Positions 53,596-62,986 of a DNA stretch of 64,000 bases are shown in pieces. The position numbers and the translations under genes are program-made. The stretch is from positions 1 through 64,000 of the forward strand of contig NZ_JAHKPK010000039.1 of assembly GCF_018860665.1 (NCBI RefSeq), written 5' to 3'. The DNA is from Pacificibacter marinus (GTDB lineage Bacteria; Pseudomonadota; Alphaproteobacteria; Rhodobacterales; Rhodobacteraceae). Under the pieces are notes generated by a model, which saw only the letters and a program-made list of their open reading frames with translations, made no database searches and was not told the origin of the DNA. Numbering within the stretch: the first letter of the stretch is position 1; every line of letters starts with the position of its first letter.

Positions 53596-54069
53596 ATGCG
53601 CGTCACCGATCTGACATTGGGGTTACTAACCCTGCTAGGAGGGATAGCGATTTATCTCTCGGCGATAAATTTTCATGCGATCCCCGGGCAGGACTACGGC
53701 GCAGGCACGATGCCGCGCGCTATCGCTTTTGTGACAGGTCTTGTGGGGATATTCATGATCACCAAAGCTGCCATTGCGGGCGAACGCTTGCCGGGGTTGC
53801 AACTTGCAGAATGGACCCGCAGTGGTGGGGCTGTGCTGCGTATGTTTGCTGTCTTGGGGCTGATTGTGACCTATATCGTCGTCTCGCCGTTGCTTGGCTT
53901 TTTGCCTACAGCCTTTTGCGTGATGCTGGTGGCGATGCTGATCCTTGGGGTGCGCATTCCAACCGCGATTATTGTGTCAGCTCTAACGTCTGTTACCATC
54001 CAACAAAGCTTTGGCAAACTTTTGCTCGTCCCGCTGCCGCGCAGTGATTTCTTGAACGTCTTTTGGTGA
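53596..54069 (+). CDS. TTT transporter small permease (TctB family)
   Basis: The 157-residue protein has four membrane helices and the TctB-type N-terminus with PGQDYGAGTMPRAIAFVTGL. It sits seven bases upstream of tctA. Confidence 0.82.
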   Translation: MRVTDLTLGLLTLLGGIAIYLSAINFHAIPGQDYGAGTMPRAIAFVTGLVGIFMITKAAIAGERLPGLQLAEWTRSGGAVLRMFAVLGLIVTYIVVSPLLGFLPTAFCVMLVAMLILGVRIPTAIIVSALTSVTIQQSFGKLLLVPLPRSDFLNVFW

Positions 54070-54076
54070 AAATTTC

Positions 54077-55576
54077 ATGTCAATTGTGATTGAAGCTGCG
54101 AACCTTGTGTTCCAACCCTACGTCCTGCTGGTGATCTTTGGCGCTGCCGCCTTTGGTATGTTTGTCGGTGCCATTCCGGGTCTGACCGCAACCATGGCCA
54201 CGGCGCTATTGGTGCCGGTGACCTTTTTCATGGATCCTGTGCCTGCCATTGCCACTATCGTAACGGCCACGGCTATGGCGATTTTTGCCGGCGATATACC
54301 CGGAACTTTGCTGCGTATGCCCGGCACGCCAGCCAGCGCTGCCTATGTGCAAGACGCCTATGCTATGACCCAACAAGGCCGCCCCGAAGCAGCTCTTGGC
54401 GCCTCATTGGTGTTTTCGTCAATCGGCGGCATCTTTGGCACCCTTGTGCTGATCACGGCCTCGCCTGTCTTGGCTGAAATCGCGTTGAAATTCTCATCGT
54501 TTGAATATTTTTGGCTGGTGGTTCTGGGCCTGTCCTGTGCTGTGTTCATCTCGCCCGGGTCCCCTGCACGCGGGCTTATCGCGCTGTTCATCGGGTTGTT
54601 TGCGGCCACGGTTGGTTTGGACAACCCAGCAGCTGTGCCGCGCTACACCTTTGGGTCCGTCGAGATGATGGGCGGGGTGCAGTTCATTCCCGCTATGATC
54701 GGCCTGTTTGCTGTATCCGAAGTCATCCGCGCCTTTATCAAGCGCGCCAGTGATGTGCGTCCGCCTTCGACCTCGGGCAAAAGCATCTTTCGCCAGCAAG
54801 CAACCAATCTTGTGACCTATCCTGTGCAGGCGTTGCGCGGCAGTGTTTTAGGCACCGCCATTGGCGCGCTGCCCGGCGCTGGGGCTGATATCGCGGCTTG
54901 GATTTCATACGCCATTAGTAAGAAATTTTCAAAAACCCCTGAGAAATTTGGCAAAGGTCATGTCGAAGGCTTGGTCGAGGCGGGGGCCTCTAACAACGGT
55001 GCCATGAGCGGTGCGTGGATTCCGGCGCTTGTCTTTGGCATCCCCGGCGATTCCATCACTGCCATCGTGATCGGTGTCCTGTATATCAAAGGCATCAATC
55101 CGGGGCCGATGGTCTTCATCACCCAGCCGGAAATGATCTATGCGGTGTTCATCGTATTCTTGCTGGCCAATGTGATCATGCTGCCGTTGGGCTGGATCGC
55201 GATCAAGGGCGCGCGCCACGTTTTGTCTATTCCGCAAAAGGTGCTGATGCCTGTGATTTTGATGTTCTGCATGGTTGGATCATTTGCCATCAACAATTCT
55301 GTCTTTGGGATCGGCTTGATGTTGTTCTTTGGTGTCATTGGGTTCTTGATGGAAGAAAATGATATCCCCATCGCACCTGCGATTTTGGGGTTGGTCTTAG
55401 GACCGATGTTGGAACAGAATTTCGTCACATCAATGATCAAATCTGACGGCAGTTTTCTTGCCTTTTTTGAACGCCCGATTGCCGCAGGGCTTGGTCTGTT
55501 TTCCATCGCGATCTGGACGATCCCGTTGGTTCTGTGGCTGTTGCACCGTCGCAGTGCCAGACAAAGCCTGTCCTGA
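54077..55576 (+). CDS. TTT transporter large permease (TctA family)
   Basis: The 499-residue membrane protein has the TctA signatures GAIPGLTATMATALLVPVTF, DIPGTLLRMPGTPASAAYVQ and GALPGAGADIAAWISYAISK. It completes the TctCBA importer regulated by the divergent LysR protein. Whether the substrate relates to the erythronate-type genes that follow on the other strand is unknown. Confidence 0.9.
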   Translation: MSIVIEAANLVFQPYVLLVIFGAAAFGMFVGAIPGLTATMATALLVPVTFFMDPVPAIATIVTATAMAIFAGDIPGTLLRMPGTPASAAYVQDAYAMTQQGRPEAALGASLVFSSIGGIFGTLVLITASPVLAEIALKFSSFEYFWLVVLGLSCAVFISPGSPARGLIALFIGLFAATVGLDNPAAVPRYTFGSVEMMGGVQFIPAMIGLFAVSEVIRAFIKRASDVRPPSTSGKSIFRQQATNLVTYPVQALRGSVLGTAIGALPGAGADIAAWISYAISKKFSKTPEKFGKGHVEGLVEAGASNNGAMSGAWIPALVFGIPGDSITAIVIGVLYIKGINPGPMVFITQPEMIYAVFIVFLLANVIMLPLGWIAIKGARHVLSIPQKVLMPVILMFCMVGSFAINNSVFGIGLMLFFGVIGFLMEENDIPIAPAILGLVLGPMLEQNFVTSMIKSDGSFLAFFERPIAAGLGLFSIAIWTIPLVLWLLHRRSARQSLS

Positions 55577-55743
55577 GAACGATTTCAGATAGGTTGCGAC
55601 CAAAACCAAAGACATACAGCCCGATTCATTTTTGGTTTCGGGTTGTATGCCATCGCAGGACATGTGGATGTCTCTCATAAGAATGGCGGGCATCGCGATG
55701 TTGAAATGAGGAGCGTTTGATGCTGCTGCAACGCAAAATTGTT

Positions 55744-56499
55744 TCAGTCTTCTTTGGCGCGTTGCCTTAGGCGTTTGAAAACATCCTCTGTGCTTGCTTC
55801 GCCTTCAAGAAGCTGCCAGCGCTCAAGCAAAGGTCGGCCGGAATTGCGACAATGCAAGGCCATCGCAGCGCGCGCGGCTTTGGCGTCATGTGCGGCCAGT
55901 GCGTTCACGATGGCCATATGTTCGTCGCGCGAAAATCGTGCAATGTCATCAGGGCTTTGTCGGTTGTTCAATCGCGTCCATTCTGGATAGCGCTGGCGCA
56001 CGCGCCAAAAGTCTTTGACGACCGACACAAAGACTGTATTGCCAGTCGAGCGCGCAACGGTCAGGTGAAATTCGCTGTCGAAAGCTTCAATTTGGTCAAG
56101 GCTGGCGGTCGCGGCGCACATGCCTTCTACGCAGCGTTCAAGTTGGGCAATCTCGGCTGGGGTGATCAGCGCTGCGGCGATTGATGCAATTTCAGGTTCG
56201 ATTACAAAGCGTGCTTCGACCAGTTCAAAATAGCCAGGCAGGCCAGATGTTTCGATCTGAGCATCGGGCAGGGTGCGCGTCACAAAAGCCCCAGCCCCGT
56301 ATCGGGTGACAACATAGCCCATCAATTCTAGCGCAATCATCGCCTCGCGCACTGTGGTGCGGCTGACGCCAAGTTGTTCAACAAGATCCTTATCTGCGGG
56401 CATCTTGCTATCAAGTGGAAGATCGCCAGCGCGAATACGCGCGGCGATCTCGTCTGCTACAAGGCGATAGCGGGGGGTTTGGATGATAGGGTTCAGCAT
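55744..56499 (-). CDS. FadR/GntR family regulator (FCD domain)
   Basis: The 251-residue protein has an N-terminal winged helix (MPADKDLVEQLGVSRTTVRE near residues 34-53) and an FCD effector domain (HLTVARSTGNTVFVSVV). It is last in the minus-strand operon dctP-denD-fadR, nine bases after denD, and is likely its regulator. The convergent gap to tctA (167 bases) holds an A/T-rich inverted stretch only. Confidence 0.83.
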   Translation of the reverse strand: MLNPIIQTPRYRLVADEIAARIRAGDLPLDSKMPADKDLVEQLGVSRTTVREAMIALELMGYVVTRYGAGAFVTRTLPDAQIETSGLPGYFELVEARFVIEPEIASIAAALITPAEIAQLERCVEGMCAATASLDQIEAFDSEFHLTVARSTGNTVFVSVVKDFWRVRQRYPEWTRLNNRQSPDDIARFSRDEHMAIVNALAAHDAKAARAAMALHCRNSGRPLLERWQLLEGEASTEDVFKRLRQRAKED

Positions 56500-56508
56500 A
56501 TATGCGCC

Positions 56509-57474
56509 TTAGGTGTTTGGAAGATCGTCTTCCATATAGTAACGAACATTGTCCTCAAAACTGGTATCCGCTTTCAACCCCAGCGCCAATGCCTTGTCAA
56601 ACCGGTAGTCAAAGCGCCAGCCGTGAACGATAGTGGCAATGTCTGGCTGTGCTTCCCATTTAATCAGCTTTGCCGGTTTTGGTCCAGCAACGGCTGTCAG
56701 CGCGTCAATCATCTGCCGTATCGACAGGCGCTGACCAGGCAAGGTCATGCAGCGCTGTTGACCCAAATCTGCGGCGTCCAGTTCGGCCCCTTTGATCAGG
56801 TTTTCGACACAGCGTCGTGGCGACAGGTAGAAATGTTCTTGATCCTCATCAACAGGACAGATCGCAGGTTCGCCATTCAACGGCTCGCGGATGATGGAGG
56901 ACATAAAGGAAGAGGCCGCGCGATTGGGCTTGCCTGGTCGCACGGAAATCGTCGGAAGACGGAACCCACGCCCATCGACATAGCCTTTACGGGAATAGTC
57001 ATTCAGCAACAGCTCGCCGATGGCCTTTTGCATGCCGTAACTGGTTTGCGGATTGGGAATGGTGTGATCGGTGATCGGGTCAGGGACCTCGCCACCGAAA
57101 ACAGCAAGTGATGATGTAAAGACAACAACGGGACATGTGCCGAGCATGCGGCACCGTTCAAGTATGTTGAGCGTCCCGTCCAGATTGACTTTCATCCCGA
57201 CTTCAAAATCTTCCTCAGCATGCGAAGAGACAACAGCCGCAAAGTGAAAAATCACGTCCGTGTCAGCGGTGATCAGTTGATCCACGGATGCGCGGTCAGT
57301 GATGTCGCAGGCCGTTGTTTTGACGGCAAATGGCGCATCAAGCGTATCAGGAGCGGCAATATCTGCAAGCGTCAACGATTGAATGGTTTGCCCCCGCAGG
57401 CTGCCTTTGCGTGCAAGGTTTTGTGCTGTTTTGCGGCCAATAAAGCCGCCGCCGCCAATGATCGTCACGTGCAT
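56509..57474 (-). CDS. denD: D-erythronate dehydrogenase-like SDR (DenD family)
   Basis: The 321-residue NAD-dependent epimerase/dehydratase-fold protein has GGGGFIGRK for nucleotide binding and the Tyr-Lys pair Y146-K150 (SYGMQKAIGE). The stretches VFTSSLAVFGG and LPTISVRPGKPNRAASSF are characteristic of DenD, which oxidises D-erythronate to 2-oxo-D-tetronate. The kinase, isomerase and aldolase (OtnK, OtnI, OtnC types) that complete that pathway are not in the window. The symbol is by family resemblance only. Confidence 0.7.
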   Translation of the reverse strand: MHVTIIGGGGFIGRKTAQNLARKGSLRGQTIQSLTLADIAAPDTLDAPFAVKTTACDITDRASVDQLITADTDVIFHFAAVVSSHAEEDFEVGMKVNLDGTLNILERCRMLGTCPVVVFTSSLAVFGGEVPDPITDHTIPNPQTSYGMQKAIGELLLNDYSRKGYVDGRGFRLPTISVRPGKPNRAASSFMSSIIREPLNGEPAICPVDEDQEHFYLSPRRCVENLIKGAELDAADLGQQRCMTLPGQRLSIRQMIDALTAVAGPKPAKLIKWEAQPDIATIVHGWRFDYRFDKALALGLKADTSFEDNVRYYMEDDLPNT

Positions 57475-57551
57475 TTGGGTCGTTTCCCTAGAATTGTAAA
57501 GTGAGGAGAAGTAGAGAGGGGCCGCCGATCACAGTGACGGCCCCAAATTGG

Positions 57552-58568
57552 TTAGTCTGCCTGTGGGCCAAGGCCGATGCGCGCTAAGAACGCCTTGTGG
57601 CTATCGACCATCACTTGCGCCTCAGGTGTTTTTGCACCCCAGATATCCCAACGGCTGACAGCGGCTTCGCGGAACGCGGCACGGTCTTCTGCGGACCAAT
57701 CATAAAAGGTCACACCGAGCTCTGGCAGCTGTGTCAATGCTTCGCCATTTTCGAGGGTTGTCCGCATCATCAGTTTCAACGCTAGTGAATCCATCGCGGT
57801 TGTCATGATCGTCTGTTGCGCCGCGTCAAGCCCATCCCAAACGGATTTGTTGCACGCGAGGTGGTCCGAGCTCATGGAGTGAAAACCGGGGTAGGTGGTG
57901 TGCTTGACGACATCGTAGATGCCTAAACCCACATTGTTGGCCAAAGTAGACGCATCTGCCCCATCAATGATGCCCGTTTCGAGTGCGGTGAAAATCTCGG
58001 TAAAGTCCATGACCACCGGGGCTGAGCCAAGCTCTGCGAAGATTTCTGTCTCCATGCCCGGAGGCGAACGGAATTTCCAACCTTTCAGATCCTCGATCCC
58101 ATTCAACGGTTTGGATGAGCTCATTGATTCCTGTCCTCCCAGATAGGCTCCAACAAATTCCATGCCGCTGGCGTGATACAATTCGTTCATGGCTTCGCGG
58201 CCACCGCCGAAGGAAATCCAAGTCAGAAACTCTACCGGCGTATCATAGCCGCCCATGGTATCTGCTGCGAATTGATAGGCTGGATTGACGCCCGTTTGAT
58301 AGCTTGGGTTGGTCATGTCGCAGTCAAGAACGCCGTTGATAGCGGCTGAGAACGTCTCAGCTGAGGCGACAACCGCCGAGCTGTAATACATTTCGATGTC
58401 TAGCGATCCATCCGACATGGTTTCGACCTGATCTACGAATTCTTTCACAAGTTGGCCAGAGGTGGATTCTGGTGACTGATGCGTTTGAATGCGAAGGATG
58501 GTCTGCGCGGATGCGCCTCCGGCTAAAAGCATCGAGCTAGCGAGAAGAGCGGTGAGTGATTTCGACAT
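57552..58568 (-). CDS. TRAP transporter substrate-binding protein (DctP family)
   Basis: The 338-residue protein has a signal peptide (ALLASSMLLAGGASAQT) and the DctP fold; LKGWKFRSPPGMETEIFAEL carries the conserved Arg that binds a substrate carboxylate, and VMDFTEIFTALETGIIDGAD is the typical hinge region. It would bind an aldonate or similar acid. No DctQ or DctM membrane gene is adjacent. The ATG at 58568 was chosen, with GGGGGA upstream; a further 25 upstream residues lack a signal-peptide pattern. Confidence 0.87.
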   Translation of the reverse strand: MSKSLTALLASSMLLAGGASAQTILRIQTHQSPESTSGQLVKEFVDQVETMSDGSLDIEMYYSSAVVASAETFSAAINGVLDCDMTNPSYQTGVNPAYQFAADTMGGYDTPVEFLTWISFGGGREAMNELYHASGMEFVGAYLGGQESMSSSKPLNGIEDLKGWKFRSPPGMETEIFAELGSAPVVMDFTEIFTALETGIIDGADASTLANNVGLGIYDVVKHTTYPGFHSMSSDHLACNKSVWDGLDAAQQTIMTTAMDSLALKLMMRTTLENGEALTQLPELGVTFYDWSAEDRAAFREAAVSRWDIWGAKTPEAQVMVDSHKAFLARIGLGPQAD

Positions 58569-58616
58569 TATGTCCCCCAAAATATGTTTCATCAACAGGG
58601 GTACTATAATCAAGCT

Positions 58617-58635
58617 TTGTCGGATTGCCAGACAA
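58617..58635. promoter_or_regulatory. Candidate FadR-type operator
   Basis: The inverted repeat ttgtc-n9-gacaa lies 49 bases upstream of the dctP start in an AT-rich region. FCD-type GntR operators have TNGTNNNACNA-like symmetry; the fit is partial. The rest of the 253-base gap to 58821 shows no gene. Confidence 0.35.
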
Positions 58636-58821
58636 TTATACAATAAAATTTCAATTCAAGTTCTAGCACAGCGTGGCCCATAGGAGGGCGCCCCGCGTAT
58701 GAGGAAAAAAATTCGTGCATTCGGTGAAGGCTATAGACATATCACGTGCGCGCTGCGATAGCTCGCATCTATCTCTCAAATAATTTTATCTCTTACACGC
58801 TTTGTTAATCTGGAGTTTGCC

Positions 58822-59604
58822 GTGTTGCTTAACGTGTCAGCTGATTTGATCTATTCTACGCAGCAGACCTGCGATGTTTTGCTTCAGATAGAGGCAAGTA
58901 CAGATGACGGACAACGTTGCGATATCAACAATCTTTCTTTGATGTCTGGCACGCAATTGCGAGAGATTGCGGGCGAGGACGGCATCGGGATGCGCAGATG
59001 GATTTCCGTTACGGACCGGCTTGAATGCCATTATGAATTGCAAGCAGAAGTGACGAGGCAGGCGACAGATCTGGACGCACTCGACGAGACGCCACGCTAT
59101 CAACTTCCTGCGTCGGTGATCCAATACCTTATGCCATCGCGAAATTGCCAATCGGACTTGTTTTTGGAATTTACAAATATCCAATTCGGCGGCCTCTCAG
59201 GCGGAAGAATGGTGCAGACGATGCGCGATTGGGTTGCCGCAAATTTTACCTATGACATATATGCAAGCGATGGTGGTACGACGGCGACTGACAGTTTCGC
59301 CTCTTTGCGTGGTGTATGTCGAGATTACGCACATGTACTGATCGCATTGGTACGCGCAGTGGGCATTCCTGCACGTTTTGTGAGTGCTTATGCGCCAGAT
59401 GTGACCCCACAGGATTTTCACGCTGTCGTGGAAGTGTTTCTTGCAGGCACGTGGCATCTTGTTGACCCAACGGGCATGTCACAGCCAAAAGAAACTATTC
59501 GCATATGTGTCGGACGTGATGCTGCAGATGCGTCACTTTTGACATCCTATGGATTTTTGAATTTGGAAAAGCAAAGCGTCCGAGTGCATCCTGCCTCCCC
59601 TTGA
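58822..59604 (+). CDS. Transglutaminase-like protein, uncharacterised
   Basis: The 260-residue protein has a transglutaminase/protease-like Cys-His-Asp triad: Cys 166 (GVCRDYAHV), His 200 (DFHAVV) and Asp 215 (HLVDPTG). An N-terminal beta-rich region (residues 1-110) precedes it. No signal peptide is seen. The start is GTG with GGAG upstream. It is convergent with the transglutaminase-ATP-grasp operon whose first-named member has the same triad, so it may serve the same pathway. Confidence 0.75.
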   Translation: MLLNVSADLIYSTQQTCDVLLQIEASTDDGQRCDINNLSLMSGTQLREIAGEDGIGMRRWISVTDRLECHYELQAEVTRQATDLDALDETPRYQLPASVIQYLMPSRNCQSDLFLEFTNIQFGGLSGGRMVQTMRDWVAANFTYDIYASDGGTTATDSFASLRGVCRDYAHVLIALVRAVGIPARFVSAYAPDVTPQDFHAVVEVFLAGTWHLVDPTGMSQPKETIRICVGRDAADASLLTSYGFLNLEKQSVRVHPASP

Positions 59605-59680
59605 TGAGGCTCTCTTTTGACAGGACCACCCAAGCGACTCTGCCCGTCTGACTGCCGCTGGGTTTACCAAATTATGTGCG

Positions 59681-60559
59681 TCAACTGATTGTCGCCACAT
59701 CGACTGCTTGGGTGTTTTTTTGTCCGCCTGAAGAACGTAAATACCCGCGCACAGGAGGGACGTCTGAGTAATCCCTACCATAGCCTGCAACGATATGATC
59801 GGTGCCAACAAGCGTTGCATTGGTCGGGTCATATTCGATCCAGCCTTGATCGGGCCCACCCCATGCGCGTACCCATGCGTGCATGGCATCGGCTCCCTCA
59901 AGCTTGACGCCGCCCGGTGGGGGGAGGGTGCGCAGATAGCCGCTGACATACCCTGCGGGTATTCCAAGAGACTGCAATGCAATGATCATGATGTGGCTAA
60001 AATCCTGACAGACCCCTCGCCGCAGGTGGAATGCATCGGCTGCATTCGTATCAACAGTCGTGGCCATTGCGTCAAAGGTCATGGCATCGTGCAACGCTTT
60101 GCCAATACGGATCACATTGGCGACGGTGCTGTCTGAAGGGTGAAACAGATCATGTGCAAAATCGCGGATGGCACCATTGAGTGGTAGGCGGGGAGTTGGC
60201 CCTAGAAAATGGAGCGGCGATTCAGGTCCTAGATCGCGTAAAGTCTCGCAGGCATTCCGTAGATCGGCGACAGAAAGTGATAGATCTTGCCATTGTTGAG
60301 GCGGGGAAATGTCGACATCGCAAGACATTCGGATCGTCATTTCGGTATGTTGATCGCGATGCACGCAGAACGTCGTTGTGTTGTTGAAAAAATCGATGGA
60401 TTCTGAGCGTGTTTCAGGTTCGGGAAAGATCTCAATCAAAGGCCTAATTAGTGTTTGTCGGTTCACCAGTGTTCGTGGGAGCACGCGCACCAGATGGCGG
60501 CTATTGGCCGCCGCTTGATCATAGTAGTGTGCGATTGTCAGGCGGATGGAATACATCAT
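59681..60559 (-). CDS. Transglutaminase-like protein of ATP-grasp operon
   Basis: The 292-residue protein has an N-terminal Bact_transglu_N-type beta domain (MYSIRLTIAHYYDQAAANSR) and a transglutaminase core with Cys 184 (RGVCQDFSHI), His 227 (ADAMHAWV) and Asp 244 (IEYDPTN). It starts three bases after the ATP-grasp/alpha-E gene and is the last gene of the operon. Proteins of this kind may cut or transfer peptide bonds; in this context an uncharacterised peptide-linked metabolite or protein tag is predicted in the literature. Confidence 0.8.
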   Translation of the reverse strand: MMYSIRLTIAHYYDQAAANSRHLVRVLPRTLVNRQTLIRPLIEIFPEPETRSESIDFFNNTTTFCVHRDQHTEMTIRMSCDVDISPPQQWQDLSLSVADLRNACETLRDLGPESPLHFLGPTPRLPLNGAIRDFAHDLFHPSDSTVANVIRIGKALHDAMTFDAMATTVDTNAADAFHLRRGVCQDFSHIMIIALQSLGIPAGYVSGYLRTLPPPGGVKLEGADAMHAWVRAWGGPDQGWIEYDPTNATLVGTDHIVAGYGRDYSDVPPVRGYLRSSGGQKNTQAVDVATIS

Positions 60560-60562
60560 AAA

Positions 60563-62983
60563 TCAGGCCAAATGATATGTGTTAAGCGTATCGGAAATAG
60601 CCCAAATGTCTTGCTTGATCTGTACGAAGGCCTCAGGTGTCATCATCGCAGGCTGGCTCGTTGCAAGTTGCGTTTCAAGCAACAAGACTTGACGCGCGAC
60701 GTGGCTCATATTGTGGCCATCAGCTTGGGTGGGCAGATTGGCGATGTGATTTTTGCTGCGCGTAATATGATAGCGGACTGAACGCGGGTTTTGTGGGTCA
60801 AGTGAGAGAAGATCAGTGACAGATGCACTGTTTGCCGCGATCTGGAATAGCGTACGATGTGATACGACGCTGTCGCCAAGTTCGAGGGCCAGGTCCACCG
60901 CACCGCTTGCTGGGTCAGCTGACAAACACGCTGTCAGCACATCGCACATATTGGCTGCCCGTTCGAGCGAAGTGCCGATGCTGAGAAAACGCCATCCGTC
61001 TGAGCGATACATATTTTCGTGTACAAGCCCCGCAAAGCCAGTGACTTGGCGCAAAAGAATGCTGGTCTGAAGTGGGATGTCCTCAAGCGGGACAAACATG
61101 TCCTCCAAGGCTTTTGCATCTTTCACCAACCCACGCAGCGCCATCATTCCATCAGGGGAAAATCGATCATTAATGCGAGAGGCTGATTGCAACGCCAGTG
61201 TCAGCGGTTCATTAAATCGTGCGGCAATGGCCGCAGCATTAGGGGCGACGCCGTTCATCAGCTGATCACGCATATACGTGGGCATGGTATCGCTATGCTT
61301 GGCACCGTCACAAATGCGCGAAAAATAAGCCCTGAACATCCGCATATTCTGCTCTGCACGTTCAACATAACGCCCCAGCCAGAACAGATTATCCGCTGCC
61401 CTACTCGGTAAAAGCGCATGGGTCGCGCTGCGCTTGGCGGCAACCTTGGGCGTAGACAAAAGGCTTGGCGTGTTGACAGGGTTGAGACTGGTGACCCATA
61501 CATCTGCCACCTGACCGCCACGTTGCATGGCCAGCGCTTTGGCGTCATGGCCAGCGCTGATCCGTGCATAACCGCCGGGCATGACGGACCACCCCTTTTC
61601 GGTGCGGCTCATCGAAATCCGGATACACATCGGTCGTGCGGCCAGTTGATTGCCTTCCCAGACTGGCGTGGTCGAGAGGGTCACAGCCTCTTGACCGACA
61701 AGGGCGTGGCCATTGGTTCTCAGCAGATCGGCCAGTTGTTGTGCCTTGGCGGCACCCGAAGCTGAGTCACCAGTGGTCGTGTGCGGATCTGCCATCAGCG
61801 GCACGGTCGAGAAGGCATCGCCGACCATCATGCGCGCGCTGTTGGCGATGACATGGTCCCTTTGGCTTTTTTGTCCGCACCACCATGTTGCGATGTTGGG
61901 CATGGCCAGACCGTGCCCCAGATGCGCACGCGCAATTTTAGGTAAAAACGCCATCAGCGCCCGTGTTTCAAGAACGCCCGCGCCGATCATATTTACGGTC
62001 TTAAGCGTCCCGTCACGGATCGCCTGTACCAATCCTGCCGCACCCAGCATCGAGTTCGAGTCAAGTTCCAGCGGGTCGAACATGGCACTTGGCAAGCGGT
62101 TCCATAATAGGCTGATCGGTTTCAATCCCGCGACGGTTCGCACCATGGCTTTGCCGTCTTGAACAATCAGGTCTTCGCCCTCGACCAACAGCAGACCCAG
62201 ATAACGCGCCATATAAGCATGTTCGGCATAGTTCTGGTTCATCGTGCCCGGCGAGAGCAACGCAACTTCACCCGAGGTTCGCCCCTTTATATCCATGAGG
62301 CGTTGTTGAAAGTCTTGAAAATAACCGGCGAGGCGGTGAATTTTCGCACCTGCGAAAAAGTTTGGAAAGACTCGCCCCATAGCGATGCGGTTTTCAACGG
62401 CAAATCCGACAGTCGAGGGGGCCTCGATCAAGTCGCTGATGACCCACCATTTACCATCCGGCCCGCGTCCGATTTCAAATGCCAGCGTGTTCAACAAAGG
62501 CGCGTCAGGTTTGGTCGCGCCGACTATTGGGCGCAACCAAGCCGGATTTTGGCTTAGCAATTGGGCGGGCAATTGTCCCGATGCTACCAATGTGTTGTCG
62601 CCGTAAAAATCTCTTAGGATATATTCAAGCAGATCGGCCCGCTCGATCAAGCCATCTGAAATAACTTGCCATTCGTCTTCGCCGATGATGACTGGGATAT
62701 GGCTAAGCGGCCATTCCCGTTCTGTCGACAGTGTTTCATCATACTGGCGGTAAAGCACTCCGGCGTCGCGTAAATATTGATCGCCACGCGAGAATCGTGC
62801 GCTGAGTTCTTGCGGTGTAAGACTGTTTAGATGGCTAAAGAAGGCCCTCCAGACGGGTTTTATTGTGCCGTCCGAGGTTAACATCTCGTCGTTTGGGGGG
62901 GATTGGTTGCTGCCCTGCGCACCGTAAGATGCCAGCAGTTTCCGGTGCGCCGGATCATGTGCAGAGGACTGTTGCATTTGCAT
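60563..62983 (-). CDS. Circularly permuted ATP-grasp plus alpha-E fusion protein
   Basis: The 806-residue protein joins a circularly permuted ATP-grasp (CP_ATPgrasp_2 type, about residues 70-480, with LLSPGTMNQNYAEHAYMARY and LVEGEDLIVQDGKAMVRTVA) to an alpha-E helical domain (about 510-800, starting LLPSRAADNLFWLGRYVERA). In many genomes these are two separate genes; here they are one. ATP-grasp enzymes make amide or peptide bonds with ATP. Genes up- and downstream are spaced at three bases, a tight operon. Substrates and product are unknown. Confidence 0.85.
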   Translation of the reverse strand: MQMQQSSAHDPAHRKLLASYGAQGSNQSPPNDEMLTSDGTIKPVWRAFFSHLNSLTPQELSARFSRGDQYLRDAGVLYRQYDETLSTEREWPLSHIPVIIGEDEWQVISDGLIERADLLEYILRDFYGDNTLVASGQLPAQLLSQNPAWLRPIVGATKPDAPLLNTLAFEIGRGPDGKWWVISDLIEAPSTVGFAVENRIAMGRVFPNFFAGAKIHRLAGYFQDFQQRLMDIKGRTSGEVALLSPGTMNQNYAEHAYMARYLGLLLVEGEDLIVQDGKAMVRTVAGLKPISLLWNRLPSAMFDPLELDSNSMLGAAGLVQAIRDGTLKTVNMIGAGVLETRALMAFLPKIARAHLGHGLAMPNIATWWCGQKSQRDHVIANSARMMVGDAFSTVPLMADPHTTTGDSASGAAKAQQLADLLRTNGHALVGQEAVTLSTTPVWEGNQLAARPMCIRISMSRTEKGWSVMPGGYARISAGHDAKALAMQRGGQVADVWVTSLNPVNTPSLLSTPKVAAKRSATHALLPSRAADNLFWLGRYVERAEQNMRMFRAYFSRICDGAKHSDTMPTYMRDQLMNGVAPNAAAIAARFNEPLTLALQSASRINDRFSPDGMMALRGLVKDAKALEDMFVPLEDIPLQTSILLRQVTGFAGLVHENMYRSDGWRFLSIGTSLERAANMCDVLTACLSADPASGAVDLALELGDSVVSHRTLFQIAANSASVTDLLSLDPQNPRSVRYHITRSKNHIANLPTQADGHNMSHVARQVLLLETQLATSQPAMMTPEAFVQIKQDIWAISDTLNTYHLA

Positions 62984-62986
62984 CTT

